Assembly: GCF_900176255.2 (NCBI RefSeq)
Contig: NZ_FXEG02000005.1
Coordinates: 186,001-250,000 of the forward strand
Source of the DNA: Mycobacterium ahvazicum
Lineage (GTDB): Bacteria > Actinomycetota > Actinomycetes > Mycobacteriales > Mycobacteriaceae
DNA: 64,000 nt
Reading direction: 5' to 3'
This document shows positions 1-8,731 of the stretch, piece after piece. Within the stretch, counting starts at the first letter, position 1. The number at the start of each line of letters is the position of its first letter. A program made the translations under genes and the position numbers. The notes beneath the pieces were generated by a model that saw only the letters and a list, made by a program, of their open reading frames with translations, was not told the origin of the DNA and ran no database searches.

Positions 1-2
1 AT

Positions 3-1253
3 CTCGTCGCACGCGTCGACGGCTTCTATCAATGGCAGAACTGCCGGCGCGAACACGGCCTCTGGCCGTTCGGCCGGGCCACCGAAGCCGGTCCCCGGCG
101 CCACGCCACCGTGCACGACGACGGCGGCAGAACCATGTCGGGCGTGAACTTCGCTTCGCAGGACTACCTTTCGCTCTCCGGTCACCCCGAGATCAAGGCC
201 GCGGCGTGGGCCGCGATCGACGACTACGGCGTTCACAGCGCCGGCTCCCCCGCCCTGGTAGGCAACACGTCGGCGTCGCTCGCCCTGGAGCGCAGGATCG
301 CGGATTTCGTCGACGCCGAATACGTCAGCCTGTTCTCCACCGGCTGGGCCGCCGGTTACGGCGTGGTCAAGGGACTGGTGCGGTCCGACGATCACATCGT
401 CATGGACCGGCTCGCCCACGCCTGCCTGCAGGAGGGTGCGGCCGCCGCGACGCGCAATGTGCATCTGTTCAAGCACAACGACACCGCCGACGCCCGCGCG
501 AAGCTGGAAGCGATCCGGGCGCACGACCGAGACCACGGCATCATGATCGTCACCGAGGCACTCTTCTCGATGAACTCGGACACGCCTGACATCGCCGAAT
601 TGCAAGATCTGGCACGCCAATTCGGTGCGACGCTGATGGTCGATGTCGCACATGATCTGGGCTCCGTCGGCCCCGACGGCCGCGGCCACATCGGCTTGCA
701 AGGTATGATGGGCAAGGTCGACCTCGTGATGGGATCGTTCTCCAAAACCTTCGCCTCCAACGGTGGGTTCGTCGCGACCAAGCATCGCCGGGTGACCGAG
801 TACCTGCGCTTCTATGCCTCACCGAATACCTTCTCCAACGCCCTGTCGCCGATCCAGGCGGCCATCGTGCTCAAGGCGTTCGACATCGTCGACAGCCCGG
901 AAGGCGCGCAGCTGCGGCGCCAGTGCATGACCAATGTCCTGCAATTGCGGACGCGGCTGGCCGACGTGGGCTTCGAGGTCTACGGTGAGCCGTCGCCGAT
1001 CGTCTGCGTCAAAATGGGAAGCGAGCGGATAGCCCGACTGGTCAGTCGGCAGTTGCACCGAAACGGGTTGGTAGCCAACCTCGTTGAATTCCCAGCGGTG
1101 GCCAAAGGCCAGGCGCGTTTCCGGATGCAGGTGATGGCCAACCACAGCGAAAGCGATATCGCCGGCGCGGTCGACAAGATCGCCGACGGTTACCGGATCG
1201 CCTGCCGCGAGCTGGAGGAACTCGACGCCGTCTCGATGCTCGAGGGCTTCTAG
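3..1253 (+). CDS. Alpha-oxoamine synthase / 8-amino-7-oxononanoate synthase-like PLP enzyme (5' truncated by window edge)
   Basis: The frame is open to the left edge, so the true start lies outside the window; an internal ATG at 111 is inside the conserved body and is not the start. The visible part shows the fold-type I PLP family: FASQDYLSLSGHPEIK near the N-terminal side, GTG-like GSPALVGNT segment, VDVAHDLGS (cofactor-contacting Asp and His) and MGSFSKTF with the Schiff-base Lys. The family condenses an amino acid with an acyl thioester. The usual HxxLE after the glycine loop is SLALE here, so the thioester or amino-acid partner may differ from BioF. It is convergent with the patatin gene, whose stop is 2 bp away. 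The family is secure; the substrate is not. Confidence 0.8.
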   Translation, partial: LVARVDGFYQWQNCRREHGLWPFGRATEAGPRRHATVHDDGGRTMSGVNFASQDYLSLSGHPEIKAAAWAAIDDYGVHSAGSPALVGNTSASLALERRIADFVDAEYVSLFSTGWAAGYGVVKGLVRSDDHIVMDRLAHACLQEGAAAATRNVHLFKHNDTADARAKLEAIRAHDRDHGIMIVTEALFSMNSDTPDIAELQDLARQFGATLMVDVAHDLGSVGPDGRGHIGLQGMMGKVDLVMGSFSKTFASNGGFVATKHRRVTEYLRFYASPNTFSNALSPIQAAIVLKAFDIVDSPEGAQLRRQCMTNVLQLRTRLADVGFEVYGEPSPIVCVKMGSERIARLVSRQLHRNGLVANLVEFPAVAKGQARFRMQVMANHSESDIAGAVDKIADGYRIACRELEELDAVSMLEGF

Positions 1254-1254
1254 A

Positions 1255-2124
1255 TCACACGCCCAAGAACCGGGCGACGGCTTGGGCTTCGCGGCGGCCC
1301 TGTTCCCGTCCGGCCACCGCTGAGCTGACGCGGCAGCGCGGGTCTAACACGTTGGGGCCGAACGCTTTCAGCGATGCGGCATCGGCGAATACTCCGAACG
1401 CGTTGCCGCCGAACGCCGCGATCTCGGCGGCCGGCCCGCCGCCGAAGGGCGATGGCGCATCGGCCGCGGCGGGCACCAGCACCACGGCCGTGTCGCAGTC
1501 GTGGGCTACGTCGAGGTTCACCGAGCGGGCCACCCCGCCGTCCATGTATCGCCGGCCGTCGACCGTCACCGGCGGCCACGCCCCCGGTACGGCGCAACTG
1601 GCCGCGACCGCATCGACGAGCTCCACCTGCGATTCGGCGTCGAAGACCGCCAATTCGCCGGTGGCGGTGTCGATCGCGGTGATGCGCAGCGCGCGGTTCG
1701 GCCAGTCGTGCGACGGCAGCCGGTGCGCAATCACCTGGCGGCGCACCGGCTCCGGGACGGTCTTGGTGCGCAAGGCCACGGCCCCGATCCGCTGCATCTG
1801 CTGACGCGTCCTGCCCAGCGAGTCGTCATACGGCTCACCCAGGGCGGCCAGGAAAAGCTCGGTGATGGTCTCGACGTCGACGCCGGAATCGATTTCGCTT
1901 GACGTCTCGGCGACTTGCCGTTCGTACAGTGTCTCCAGCGGGTCGCCGCTGCCGATCTGGGCGGCGACCGTCGAGCCCGCCGACGTTCCTACCAGCACAT
2001 CCGAATCCAGCAGCAGCCGCGCCGCAGCCGGTGATTCGTCGGCAATTCCTTGCAAAATACCTGTCTCCCAGGCGATTCCGGCTATTCCCCCGCCGGCCAA
2101 TACCAGCGCGCGTCTGGTCGTCAT
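1255..2124 (-). CDS. Patatin-like phospholipase (Rv1062-like)
   Basis: Serine lipid acyl hydrolase of the patatin family, about 289 residues. It carries the oxyanion motif GGGIAG close to the N-terminus, the nucleophile elbow GTSAGS and the dyad aspartate in YMDGGVARSVN. The chosen ATG (MTTRRALVL) begins 1 bp after the stop of the upstream amidotransferase gene, so the two are almost certainly cotranscribed and probably translationally coupled; a longer frame upstream would run into that gene. The neighbour pair amidotransferase-patatin matches Rv1061-Rv1062 in M. tuberculosis. No signal peptide is apparent, so a cytoplasmic or membrane-peripheral role in lipid turnover is inferred. Substrate unknown. 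Confidence 0.85.
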   Translation of the reverse strand: MTTRRALVLAGGGIAGIAWETGILQGIADESPAAARLLLDSDVLVGTSAGSTVAAQIGSGDPLETLYERQVAETSSEIDSGVDVETITELFLAALGEPYDDSLGRTRQQMQRIGAVALRTKTVPEPVRRQVIAHRLPSHDWPNRALRITAIDTATGELAVFDAESQVELVDAVAASCAVPGAWPPVTVDGRRYMDGGVARSVNLDVAHDCDTAVVLVPAAADAPSPFGGGPAAEIAAFGGNAFGVFADAASLKAFGPNVLDPRCRVSSAVAGREQGRREAQAVARFLGV

Positions 2125-2125
2125 G

Positions 2126-3016
2126 TCACAACTTCCTGGTGTTGGGCAGGGCGTGCTGCGCAACTTCGACCGGCACACTCAGATCCTCCCGGCGCAGCAG
2201 GTGCTTTGGCGGGTCGGGCAGGATCATCGTCCGGTGGATCTGCAGGGAGCCGTCGACGTGCACCAGCTCTCCGGGGTGCAGCAGACGCCAGCGCGGGTCG
2301 TTGTCCATCGGCTCGGTGGCCAGCACCACCGACGGCCGCCTGCACAGCAGGTCGGACCGCGCGTGAATTCGCACGGTACGCAAGTCAAACTCCGAGTCGG
2401 GGTTGGCGGCGAGCTCGTCGCGCCGGTCCAGCAGACAGAGCTGGTGAGTCGCCGGGTAGCGCATTGCCCACATGTCGGTGGCGGTGCACAGCAGCACGTT
2501 GACCGCATAAATCGGCACGTTGCCCGCAAGCCGGGTCATCGCCTCGGTGATGCCGGCGGCGACGTCGCCGCCCGCCGCGCGGATCGAGGCGGTCATCAAG
2601 GCGAACACCCGCTCCGAATCGGTTTGCCCCAGCACCAAGTCTTGCGCGCCGACCGCGCGCAGCCGCGCGTCGAGGATCTCCAGTCCCTCGAGCACGCCGT
2701 TGTGCGCGAAGATCCGGCCGTCCTGCAAAAACGGGTGGGTGTTGCGGACATCGAGTGATCCGGTGGTCGCGTAACGCACGTGGGCGATGAACGTCGTACC
2801 GGTCAAGCTGTGAGCTTCGGTGGCGAAGTCGCGGTCCTGCCACGCCGCTATCGGTTCCTTGTACAGCCGCGGTTCGCCGTCGGCTTCGAAGACACCCAGG
2901 CCGGTCCCGTCCGGATTCCGCCTGCTCTGCTCGGACAGACTGTCCGGCGCGTCGAGCAGCCAGAAGGTTGCGGTGCAAGCGTGCGTCCCGGCGTGCAGGC
3001 CAAAGAGTCGACACAT
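2126..3016 (-). CDS. Class II glutamine amidotransferase (Rv1061-like)
   Basis: Starts MCRLFGLHAG, placing the N-terminal nucleophile Cys at residue 2 after methionine removal, as in Ntn-type glutamine amidotransferases. FIAHVRYATTGS and the downstream FAHNGVLEGLE match the glutamine-binding and oxyanion segments. At 296 residues it is a stand-alone glutaminase domain (EgtC/YafJ group) without a synthase partner domain. It could be mistaken for EgtC of ergothioneine synthesis, but no egtB or egtD neighbours are present and the downstream patatin matches the Rv1061-Rv1062 context. Acceptor and pathway are unknown. Confidence 0.85.
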   Translation of the reverse strand: MCRLFGLHAGTHACTATFWLLDAPDSLSEQSRRNPDGTGLGVFEADGEPRLYKEPIAAWQDRDFATEAHSLTGTTFIAHVRYATTGSLDVRNTHPFLQDGRIFAHNGVLEGLEILDARLRAVGAQDLVLGQTDSERVFALMTASIRAAGGDVAAGITEAMTRLAGNVPIYAVNVLLCTATDMWAMRYPATHQLCLLDRRDELAANPDSEFDLRTVRIHARSDLLCRRPSVVLATEPMDNDPRWRLLHPGELVHVDGSLQIHRTMILPDPPKHLLRREDLSVPVEVAQHALPNTRKL

Positions 3017-3046
3017 GGCTCGACCGTACCGAATACGGTTGCGGCC

Positions 3047-3520
3047 TCAGCGCGTCAGCATCCCCGACAGGTCGCTCAGGGCTTGTCGCGCGTAGCCCTG
3101 CCACATCCTGCCGAACACCGGCAGCGCCAACGCGCTCAGCGCCGAGCGCGGATGAATATCCCAGCGCCAGGTGACTTCGGTACCGCCGGCGGTCGGGGTG
3201 AAGGTCCACTCGCCCAGCACATGGTCGACCAGCAGGGCCATCGGGCCGGTGACGTCGCCGAGCCGGTAAGCGAACGATCGCGGCGGGTCGACGCTGGTGA
3301 GCTCCTCGCGCGTGCTGCCCCCGCCGGCCATCACCACGGTGCGGGTCTGGCCCGCGGCATCCCACGCACCGGTCTGGTCGCGCACCTGTTTGATCGGCGG
3401 GGAGAGCCCGTGCCGGCGGCTGAAGATTTCGGGGAGTGGCACCGGCAGCGTGCGGGGAAAGGCTTGCCCGACCGAGACCGGGATGACCAGCGATTCGGGG
3501 AAGACGCGCGAATGTGCCAT
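3047..3520 (-). CDS. SRPBCC / polyketide cyclase-like protein (Rv1060-like)
   Basis: A 157-residue protein with the helix-grip pattern of the START/SRPBCC superfamily: GQTRTVVMAGGGSTREELT, then a long segment ending DHVLGEWTFTPTAGGTEVTWRWD. Such folds bind lipids or aromatic ligands. The start at MAHSRVF is chosen because an AAAGAGG ribosome site lies 8-10 bases upstream and the length equals that of M. tuberculosis Rv1060; the longer open frame upstream reads into the fadD14 gene. It lies between the amidotransferase and the acyl-CoA ligase on the same strand and probably shares their transcript. Ligand unknown. Confidence 0.8.
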   Translation of the reverse strand: MAHSRVFPESLVIPVSVGQAFPRTLPVPLPEIFSRRHGLSPPIKQVRDQTGAWDAAGQTRTVVMAGGGSTREELTSVDPPRSFAYRLGDVTGPMALLVDHVLGEWTFTPTAGGTEVTWRWDIHPRSALSALALPVFGRMWQGYARQALSDLSGMLTR

Positions 3521-3566
3521 GAAATCAACCTCTTTCAGCTGTCGCTCGCGAGCACGGCGCCGCAGT

Positions 3567-5201
3567 TCAGTCGTGCGCCTCGGTGACCTCATATCCGCTG
3601 TCGGCGTGCCGGGCCCGGATGGCCTTCTTGTCGTACTTACCCACGCTGGTGCGCGGGATCTCCTCGGCGAACGCCCAGCGCTCGGGCAGCCACCAACGAA
3701 CGACCTTGTCCGAGAGGAACGTTCGCAATTCGGCCGCGCTGACCGATGCGCCCGGGTTGCGGACGACGACGGCAAGCGGGCGTTCCTGCCAGCGTTCGTC
3801 GGGAACTCCGACGACGGCGGCCTCGTGCACGTCCGGGTGACCGATCAGGCAGTTCTCCAACTCGACCGAGGAGATCCACTCGCCGCCGGACTTGATCACA
3901 TCCTTGGCGCGGTCGGTGAGGGTGACGAAGCCTTCCTCGTCGATGCGGCCGACGTCGCCGGTGCGCAACCACCCGGAGTCGAATTTGGACGCGTCGCGCC
4001 CGAGGTAGTAGGAGCCGGTGATCCACGGGCCACGGACCTCGACCTCGCCCACGGCCTGGCCGTCGTTGGGCAGCACCGTGCCGTCGTCGGAAACGATGCG
4101 CATCTCCACGCCGCAGATCGGTCGGCCCTGGGTCGCGCGGATGGCCCAGTGCCGCTCTTGCGGGGTGCCGACCGGCGGCCAGGCCAGCGTGGCCAGCGGC
4201 GAGGTTTCGGTCATGCCCCACAACTGCCGGATCTGGACGTTGTACTTGTCTTCGAAGGTGCGCATCATCGACAGCGGAACGGCCGAGCCGCCGCAGGCCA
4301 CCAGCCGCAGCGACGAGATGTCGTGGTCGGGATACTTCTCGAGGTGATGCATCACGTCGTTCCAGATGGTCGGCACCGCCCCGGCCAGGGTGGGCCGCAG
4401 CTTCTCGATCATGTCGATCACCGACGGGGCGTGCAGATGACGATCGGGAAGCACCAAGTCGGCCCCGGCCATCAGGGCCGCGTACGGCAGCCCCCACGCG
4501 TTGGCGTGGAACATCGGCACGATGGGCAACACCCGGTCGCAGGCCCCCACCCCGATACCGTTGGTGCTACACGCGCCCATCGTGTGAAGAAAGCTCGAAC
4601 GATGGCTATAGACAACACCTTTGGGGTTGCCGGTGGTGCCACTGGTGTAGCACATCGCGGCCGCCGACTTCTCGTCGATGTCCGGCCAGTCGAATTCGGT
4701 CGGCTCGCCCTCGATCAACTCGGCATACCGCAGCACCGTCTTGCCCGACTCCTGCAGCTCCGCGATGTCGCCGTCGCCGACCGCGATCACGGTGTGCACG
4801 GTCTCGAGCTCGGGCAGTATCGGCGCGAGCAGTTTGACCAGTGACATGTCCACCAGCACGACCCGGTCTTCGGCCTCGTTGGCGACGTAGGAAATCTGCT
4901 CGGGGAACAGCCGGATGTTGAGGGTGTGCAGCACGGCGCCCATCGACGGGGCCGCGAGGTAGGCGGTGAGGTGCTCGGCGTTGTTCCACATGAACGTCGC
5001 AACGCGCTGGTCTCCGGTCACGCCCAGGCCGCGCAACCCGTGTGCCAGTTGGGCGGCCTGGCGACCCAGTTCGCGGTACGTGGTGTGCCGGTAGCCCCCG
5101 TCACCCGTGGCCGTGGTGACCGTCCGGGACCCATGGACACCGCAGCCGTGCCGCATGATCGCGGTGATTGTCAGCGGAAAGTCCTGCATCGTGCTGTCCA
5201 T
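3567..5201 (-). CDS. fadD14: Medium/long-chain acyl-CoA ligase (FadD14-like)
   Basis: ANL-superfamily adenylating enzyme of 544 residues. The P-loop-like AMP motif CYTSGTTGNPKGV sits near residue 185. GMTETSPLATL (A5), the WLRTGDVGRID hinge motif and C-terminal GKYDKKAIR with the catalytic Lys complete the set. It activates a carboxylic acid to the acyl-adenylate and then the CoA thioester, feeding lipid metabolism. It lies between the beta-propeller gene and the SRPBCC gene, as fadD14 does near Rv1057-Rv1060. I see no counterpart of the gene I remember as Rv1059 between it and the SRPBCC gene. Chain-length preference cannot be read from the sequence. Confidence 0.85.
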   Translation of the reverse strand: MDSTMQDFPLTITAIMRHGCGVHGSRTVTTATGDGGYRHTTYRELGRQAAQLAHGLRGLGVTGDQRVATFMWNNAEHLTAYLAAPSMGAVLHTLNIRLFPEQISYVANEAEDRVVLVDMSLVKLLAPILPELETVHTVIAVGDGDIAELQESGKTVLRYAELIEGEPTEFDWPDIDEKSAAAMCYTSGTTGNPKGVVYSHRSSFLHTMGACSTNGIGVGACDRVLPIVPMFHANAWGLPYAALMAGADLVLPDRHLHAPSVIDMIEKLRPTLAGAVPTIWNDVMHHLEKYPDHDISSLRLVACGGSAVPLSMMRTFEDKYNVQIRQLWGMTETSPLATLAWPPVGTPQERHWAIRATQGRPICGVEMRIVSDDGTVLPNDGQAVGEVEVRGPWITGSYYLGRDASKFDSGWLRTGDVGRIDEEGFVTLTDRAKDVIKSGGEWISSVELENCLIGHPDVHEAAVVGVPDERWQERPLAVVVRNPGASVSAAELRTFLSDKVVRWWLPERWAFAEEIPRTSVGKYDKKAIRARHADSGYEVTEAHD

Positions 5202-5334
5202 CGAGCTACCGCCTTACCGTCTCGGCGCTGCACCGCCTCATGGTCGGTGGGGCGAATGGTATCGCCGCGCTACGCCATCGGAAACCACATTCCCCTGACA
5301 AAACGCGTTGCACCGCGGCGGCCCGGGCGCAAAC

Positions 5335-6489
5335 TCAGGCGAGCACGGGTTCGTGCGGTATTTCGTGCGACAGGAGGTCGGGCACCAGCCAACCGGTCGT
5401 CGACAGCTCGCCCATCACCGCGGCACTCTCGATGGCCATCGGCGTGGCCGACGCGATGGGCGTAACGCTCACCGCGCCGGAGTAGCCGGCGATGTAGAGA
5501 CGCTTGCCGTCCGGGCTTTCCACCGCAGCCGACGGCTGCATCCCCGCTCCGAGTGTGGCGATCACGTCGTGGGTCAGCGTGCACAGCACGGTCACGTTGT
5601 CGTCGCTGACCAGGTAGATGCGGTCTCCGTCGGCGGACAGCGTCATCCCGGTGAGAATGCCGCCGATCTCGCCGACCTTGCGGGTGTTGGTGATCTTGTT
5701 GGTCCGCGTGTCGACGACGTCGACGACGACGCCCACCTCGGGCGCACAACTCGCCACGTAGGCGAGCGATCCATTGGGGCTCAGCGCGACGTCGCGGACG
5801 GGCAGACCGATCTCGACGGTGCCGATCATCTGCAACCGGGTCCGGTCGCCGGTGCTGCGCGTCTCGCGCCAGCTGGTGCGGGCCTGCTCGGGCTGCGCTT
5901 TGGTGCCGATCACAACAAGCCGGCCGCCGGCGGGTCCGTTGACGCCCACGTACGCCCGTGATCCGTCGGCACTGACCCGCACGCATTCACTAGTGGCCGA
6001 GTCCGCGGCCGTGATCGAGCGGACCTTACCGGTCTCGGTGTCCAGGGCGGCCAGGTTGGCAACGCCGTTGGCGTTGCGGCAGGCGTACACCCAGCGTCCG
6101 GCGGCATCGACCGCCAGATCGATGACGCTGAGCGCCAGCGGATGCGTCGCAACCACCTCGTTGGTGGACACGTCGACGACTTGGATCGCGTCAAAGGCCG
6201 TCGACACCGTGCTGAGGTACGCCCGACCCGTTCCCGAGCCGCCCACGGCGACGGTGAACGGTTCGCCGACGCCGTCGATCATGTCGACGACGCGAAAAGT
6301 CTCGGTGTCGATGACCGAGACGCTGTCGGATGCATAGTGGGTCGCCACCAACCGGCTGCCGTCGCGGCTGACTGCGATGCCACTGATCGGGCCGTTGCCG
6401 ACCGCAATCTCGATGGCCACCGAAGCCATCGGCGTCGCGTCCATCTCGACGATCTCGCGGGCGGCCTCCCGGCCGTTGATCTCACTCAC
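5335..6489 (-). CDS. YVTN-type beta-propeller protein (Rv1057-like)
   Basis: 384 residues built from repeated blades with the pattern SxDGSRxYV / SPNGSLAYVAS / DTETFRVVDMI, typical of seven-bladed YVTN/NHL propellers. No catalytic motif or signal peptide is seen. The GTG start (VSEINGREAAR) is chosen because an AGAAGG site lies about 10 bases upstream; the reading frame continues through the hairpin at 6505-6576 but the extra N-terminal residues look non-conserved. In M. tuberculosis Rv1057 is a direct, repressed target of TrcR, and trcRS also lie in this window at 17.8-20.1 kb. Function unknown; a scaffold or lactonase-like role is only a guess. Confidence 0.8.
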   Translation of the reverse strand: MSEINGREAAREIVEMDATPMASVAIEIAVGNGPISGIAVSRDGSRLVATHYASDSVSVIDTETFRVVDMIDGVGEPFTVAVGGSGTGRAYLSTVSTAFDAIQVVDVSTNEVVATHPLALSVIDLAVDAAGRWVYACRNANGVANLAALDTETGKVRSITAADSATSECVRVSADGSRAYVGVNGPAGGRLVVIGTKAQPEQARTSWRETRSTGDRTRLQMIGTVEIGLPVRDVALSPNGSLAYVASCAPEVGVVVDVVDTRTNKITNTRKVGEIGGILTGMTLSADGDRIYLVSDDNVTVLCTLTHDVIATLGAGMQPSAAVESPDGKRLYIAGYSGAVSVTPIASATPMAIESAAVMGELSTTGWLVPDLLSHEIPHEPVLA

Positions 6490-6504
6490 GTTCGCACCGC
6501 CTTC

Positions 6505-6576
6505 TGGTTTTAGTTCGCGGCCACGCGCGTCGCCCGGCACCCGCCCGGCGACGCGCGTGGCCGCGAACTAAAACCA
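6505..6576. repeat. Perfect 30-bp inverted repeat (hairpin) just upstream of the Rv1057-like gene
   Basis: Arms 6505-6534 and 6547-6576 are exact reverse complements, with a 12-base loop. One arm begins TGGTTTTAGTTCGCGGCC. In the minus-strand transcript the 3' side of the stem ends directly beside the AGAAGG ribosome site of the propeller gene. It could be an RNA control element, a palindromic insertion or a terminator for upstream transcription; there is no clear U-run on the propeller-gene side. Confidence 0.9.
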
Positions 6577-6912
6577 CATACAGCCGCAGAAATTGCGGAC
6601 TGTTCGAACAAATTTTACCGCCTGAATCGTGGCCGTTAAGCATGAATTCAGGACTGTTACCCACCTCACTTTGCAGCAACTTAAATTTGTCTGCAGTACA
6701 GTTGCGGAGCGGTAGTTGAGCAAACTTCTTCATAGCGTTTGAACTGGCTATATTTACATTTAGCTAACTAACTTGTCCGGGTTGCGAGCAGTAAAAAAGT
6801 AAGAATTTCTTATCTTTTCCAGGCGAATAGAGGGAAATATCACAATACCCAAATTCCGCTTTGGTGGCGAATCATTCAATCCCTTCGTTGAGGTGCGCCA
6901 GTGCGTCGGCAG
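6577..6912. promoter_or_regulatory. AT-rich intergenic region upstream of the Rv1057-like gene
   Basis: About 335 bp without a credible gene, strikingly AT-rich against the GC-rich surroundings, especially 6590-6880 (for example GGCTATATTTACATTTAGC). It lies upstream of the propeller gene and downstream of the alpha/beta hydrolase, which runs the same way. TrcR of M. tuberculosis recognises AT-rich DNA at the Rv1057 promoter, so a regulatory role is plausible. I could not fix a -10/-35 pair. Confidence 0.5.
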
Positions 6913-7683
6913 TCACGTTTGCCGGACACCCGGTCGCTCGGATACCTCGACGCCTGCGGGGGTGATCACGCGGTCGATGAAATCGACGATGGTGTGTCCG
7001 TAAAGGTCGGGGTGGGTGAAGCGGAACATGTGGCCGGTGGCCGGAAGAATCACCTCGCGAGCGTCAGGGATACCGGCCAGCAATTGCTGGGCAGCCTGAG
7101 CGCCGACCAGCTTGTCGTCCTCCGGCGTGATCAGAAGGGTCGGGGCCCGCACCCGCGCCAGCCGGTCACGGATGTCGAAGTCGATGACGGAGGTAACCCG
7201 CGCGGTGTAGCTGCGCCGGGGGGTGTTATCGATGAACAGCTGTCGGTAGTCGTCCTGGGTGTGCGGAACTGGTGCGGTGGCATCAAACTTCGAAGCCAAC
7301 TGAAACGCGTGGAATCGCAGGGTTCCCTGCCGGTAAAGAAAGCCCACGGCCAAGCGCGATGCGCGAGAGGCGATTCCTTTCCAACGAGGCAGCGGGTTGG
7401 CGGCAAAGCCGCCCGACAGCAGAAGACCGACGAGGCCCGGGGGTTGGCGGGTGGCCAGCGTGAGTGAAATCACCGCACCGAAAGAATCCCCGACCAGAAC
7501 GTATGACTCGAGTCCCCGCACCTGCTCGGCGACGAAGTCGGCGTAGGACTCGACGTCGGTCAGGCCCTCGGGAAGTCGCATCGTCATGATGTCGCGCCCC
7601 GCGAACGGGGCCAACTGTCGACCCTCCCACGGCGCTCCGGAGAAGCACGGGATCAGCACGAGCGTGAGTGCGCTGGTCGACAT
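6913..7683 (-). CDS. Alpha/beta-fold hydrolase
   Basis: A 256-residue hydrolase of the alpha/beta superfamily. Visible triad: nucleophile Ser in GDSFGA, acid in TPEDDKLV and His in PATGHMFRFTHP. The start at MSTSALTLVL is preferred over an ATG nine codons upstream because AGGAAAG lies at good spacing. No signal peptide or membrane segment. It stands alone between the AT-rich region and a 270-bp spacer in which I see nothing. Substrate unknown; it resembles small carboxylesterase or lactone hydrolases. Confidence 0.8.
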   Translation of the reverse strand: MSTSALTLVLIPCFSGAPWEGRQLAPFAGRDIMTMRLPEGLTDVESYADFVAEQVRGLESYVLVGDSFGAVISLTLATRQPPGLVGLLLSGGFAANPLPRWKGIASRASRLAVGFLYRQGTLRFHAFQLASKFDATAPVPHTQDDYRQLFIDNTPRRSYTARVTSVIDFDIRDRLARVRAPTLLITPEDDKLVGAQAAQQLLAGIPDAREVILPATGHMFRFTHPDLYGHTIVDFIDRVITPAGVEVSERPGVRQT

Positions 7684-7953
7684 CGGCGCTTTCCTGTCTG
7701 GGCGTGCCAATACGGCTGTCGGACGCGGCGGCGAAGGCCGTCAGGTCCTTGCTAATACTTGCCGCCTATGCGGGGCGTCTGTAGGGCACAAATACCGCAG
7801 ATCTGATGACCAACGTCGTCCGCGCATGACCCCATGCACATTGCGTCCCGGACGGGCAGCGCTGCTGCTGTGCCCCAACATCATTGACAACCGAGGATGG
7901 TCGGCTGCGATGTGGCCGCGAGCCGACACCCATCGGCGCGAGCCGAATGCGGG

Positions 7954-8724
7954 CTAGCTGAAGTGCGTGTTCGGCCGATCCAAGCTGACGCCGTCGACTG
8001 CGATGTCCAGCTTCTCGTTGTAGAACGCCACCAGCCCCGCGATCTGGCTGACCGCCGGCAGCGGGAAGTGATACGTCCAGGCGAGGTCGTCATGCACGGT
8101 GTCACCGACACGCACCGACCAGTAGCCCGACGTCACCCCCTTGTAAGGGCACTGCGTCTGGGTCGTGCTGGGTTCCAGATGTGCGAAGTCAACGTCGGTG
8201 GGATCGATGTAATACCTTGTCGGCAAACCGGTTTCGAAGAGTAGCACCGGCGATCGGGTGTCGGCCAGCACGACGCCGTCCAGCTCGACCCGGATGTGAC
8301 GGTGGGAGCGCAGCGCGTCGACCCGCGAGTACGGATTGCGCGGGTGGACATAGATGGGTTCGTCTTCTTCGAACCAGCGCAACGCATCCCATTCGAAGCG
8401 CACCGTGCCGGCGACGGGGCTGTCGGCCTCGGCGTCGAACACCCGCGCCGCCGACGGATGCGTCTGGCCGGCCCCGACCACCGAGTGCAGCCGCGACGGT
8501 CCGAACTGGACCTTCTGCGCATGGTTCTCGTCGCGCAGGAATTCGGCGCGCACATCGGCCAGCGGCACGTAATAGGCCGGGTAGTAAGGGATTTCCCACA
8601 CGTAGCGGGCAGCGGTCGTGTCGAACACCAGCTCGTCGCCCAGGAAACCCCGGATCCGTCGCGGCACCGGCTCGATGCGTCCCCGGGCGGCGGCCGTCTG
8701 CGGGTAGTCAGGCTCTGTCGTCAT
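7954..8724 (-). CDS. DUF427 protein with two tandem domains (Rv1056-like)
   Basis: 256 residues with two copies of the DUF427 pattern. The first lies around residues 20-115 (GDELVFDTTAARYVWE...YYVPLADV) and the second around 140-240 (LDGVVLADTRSPVLLFETGLPTRYY...CPYKGVTSGYWSV). The second copy keeps the family's CxYKG element; the first does not obviously. The family has a compact beta fold and no firmly assigned reaction. It ends an operon with the two genes upstream (7-bp and 12-bp gaps). Size and position relative to the propeller and fadD14 genes match Rv1056. Confidence 0.85.
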   Translation of the reverse strand: MTTEPDYPQTAAARGRIEPVPRRIRGFLGDELVFDTTAARYVWEIPYYPAYYVPLADVRAEFLRDENHAQKVQFGPSRLHSVVGAGQTHPSAARVFDAEADSPVAGTVRFEWDALRWFEEDEPIYVHPRNPYSRVDALRSHRHIRVELDGVVLADTRSPVLLFETGLPTRYYIDPTDVDFAHLEPSTTQTQCPYKGVTSGYWSVRVGDTVHDDLAWTYHFPLPAVSQIAGLVAFYNEKLDIAVDGVSLDRPNTHFS

Positions 8725-8731
8725 GGGTCAC

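Noticed and set aside
2126..3016. EgtC of ergothioneine biosynthesis
   Set aside because: Same fold, but no egtA, egtB or egtD nearby; the patatin and SRPBCC neighbours fit Rv1061 instead.
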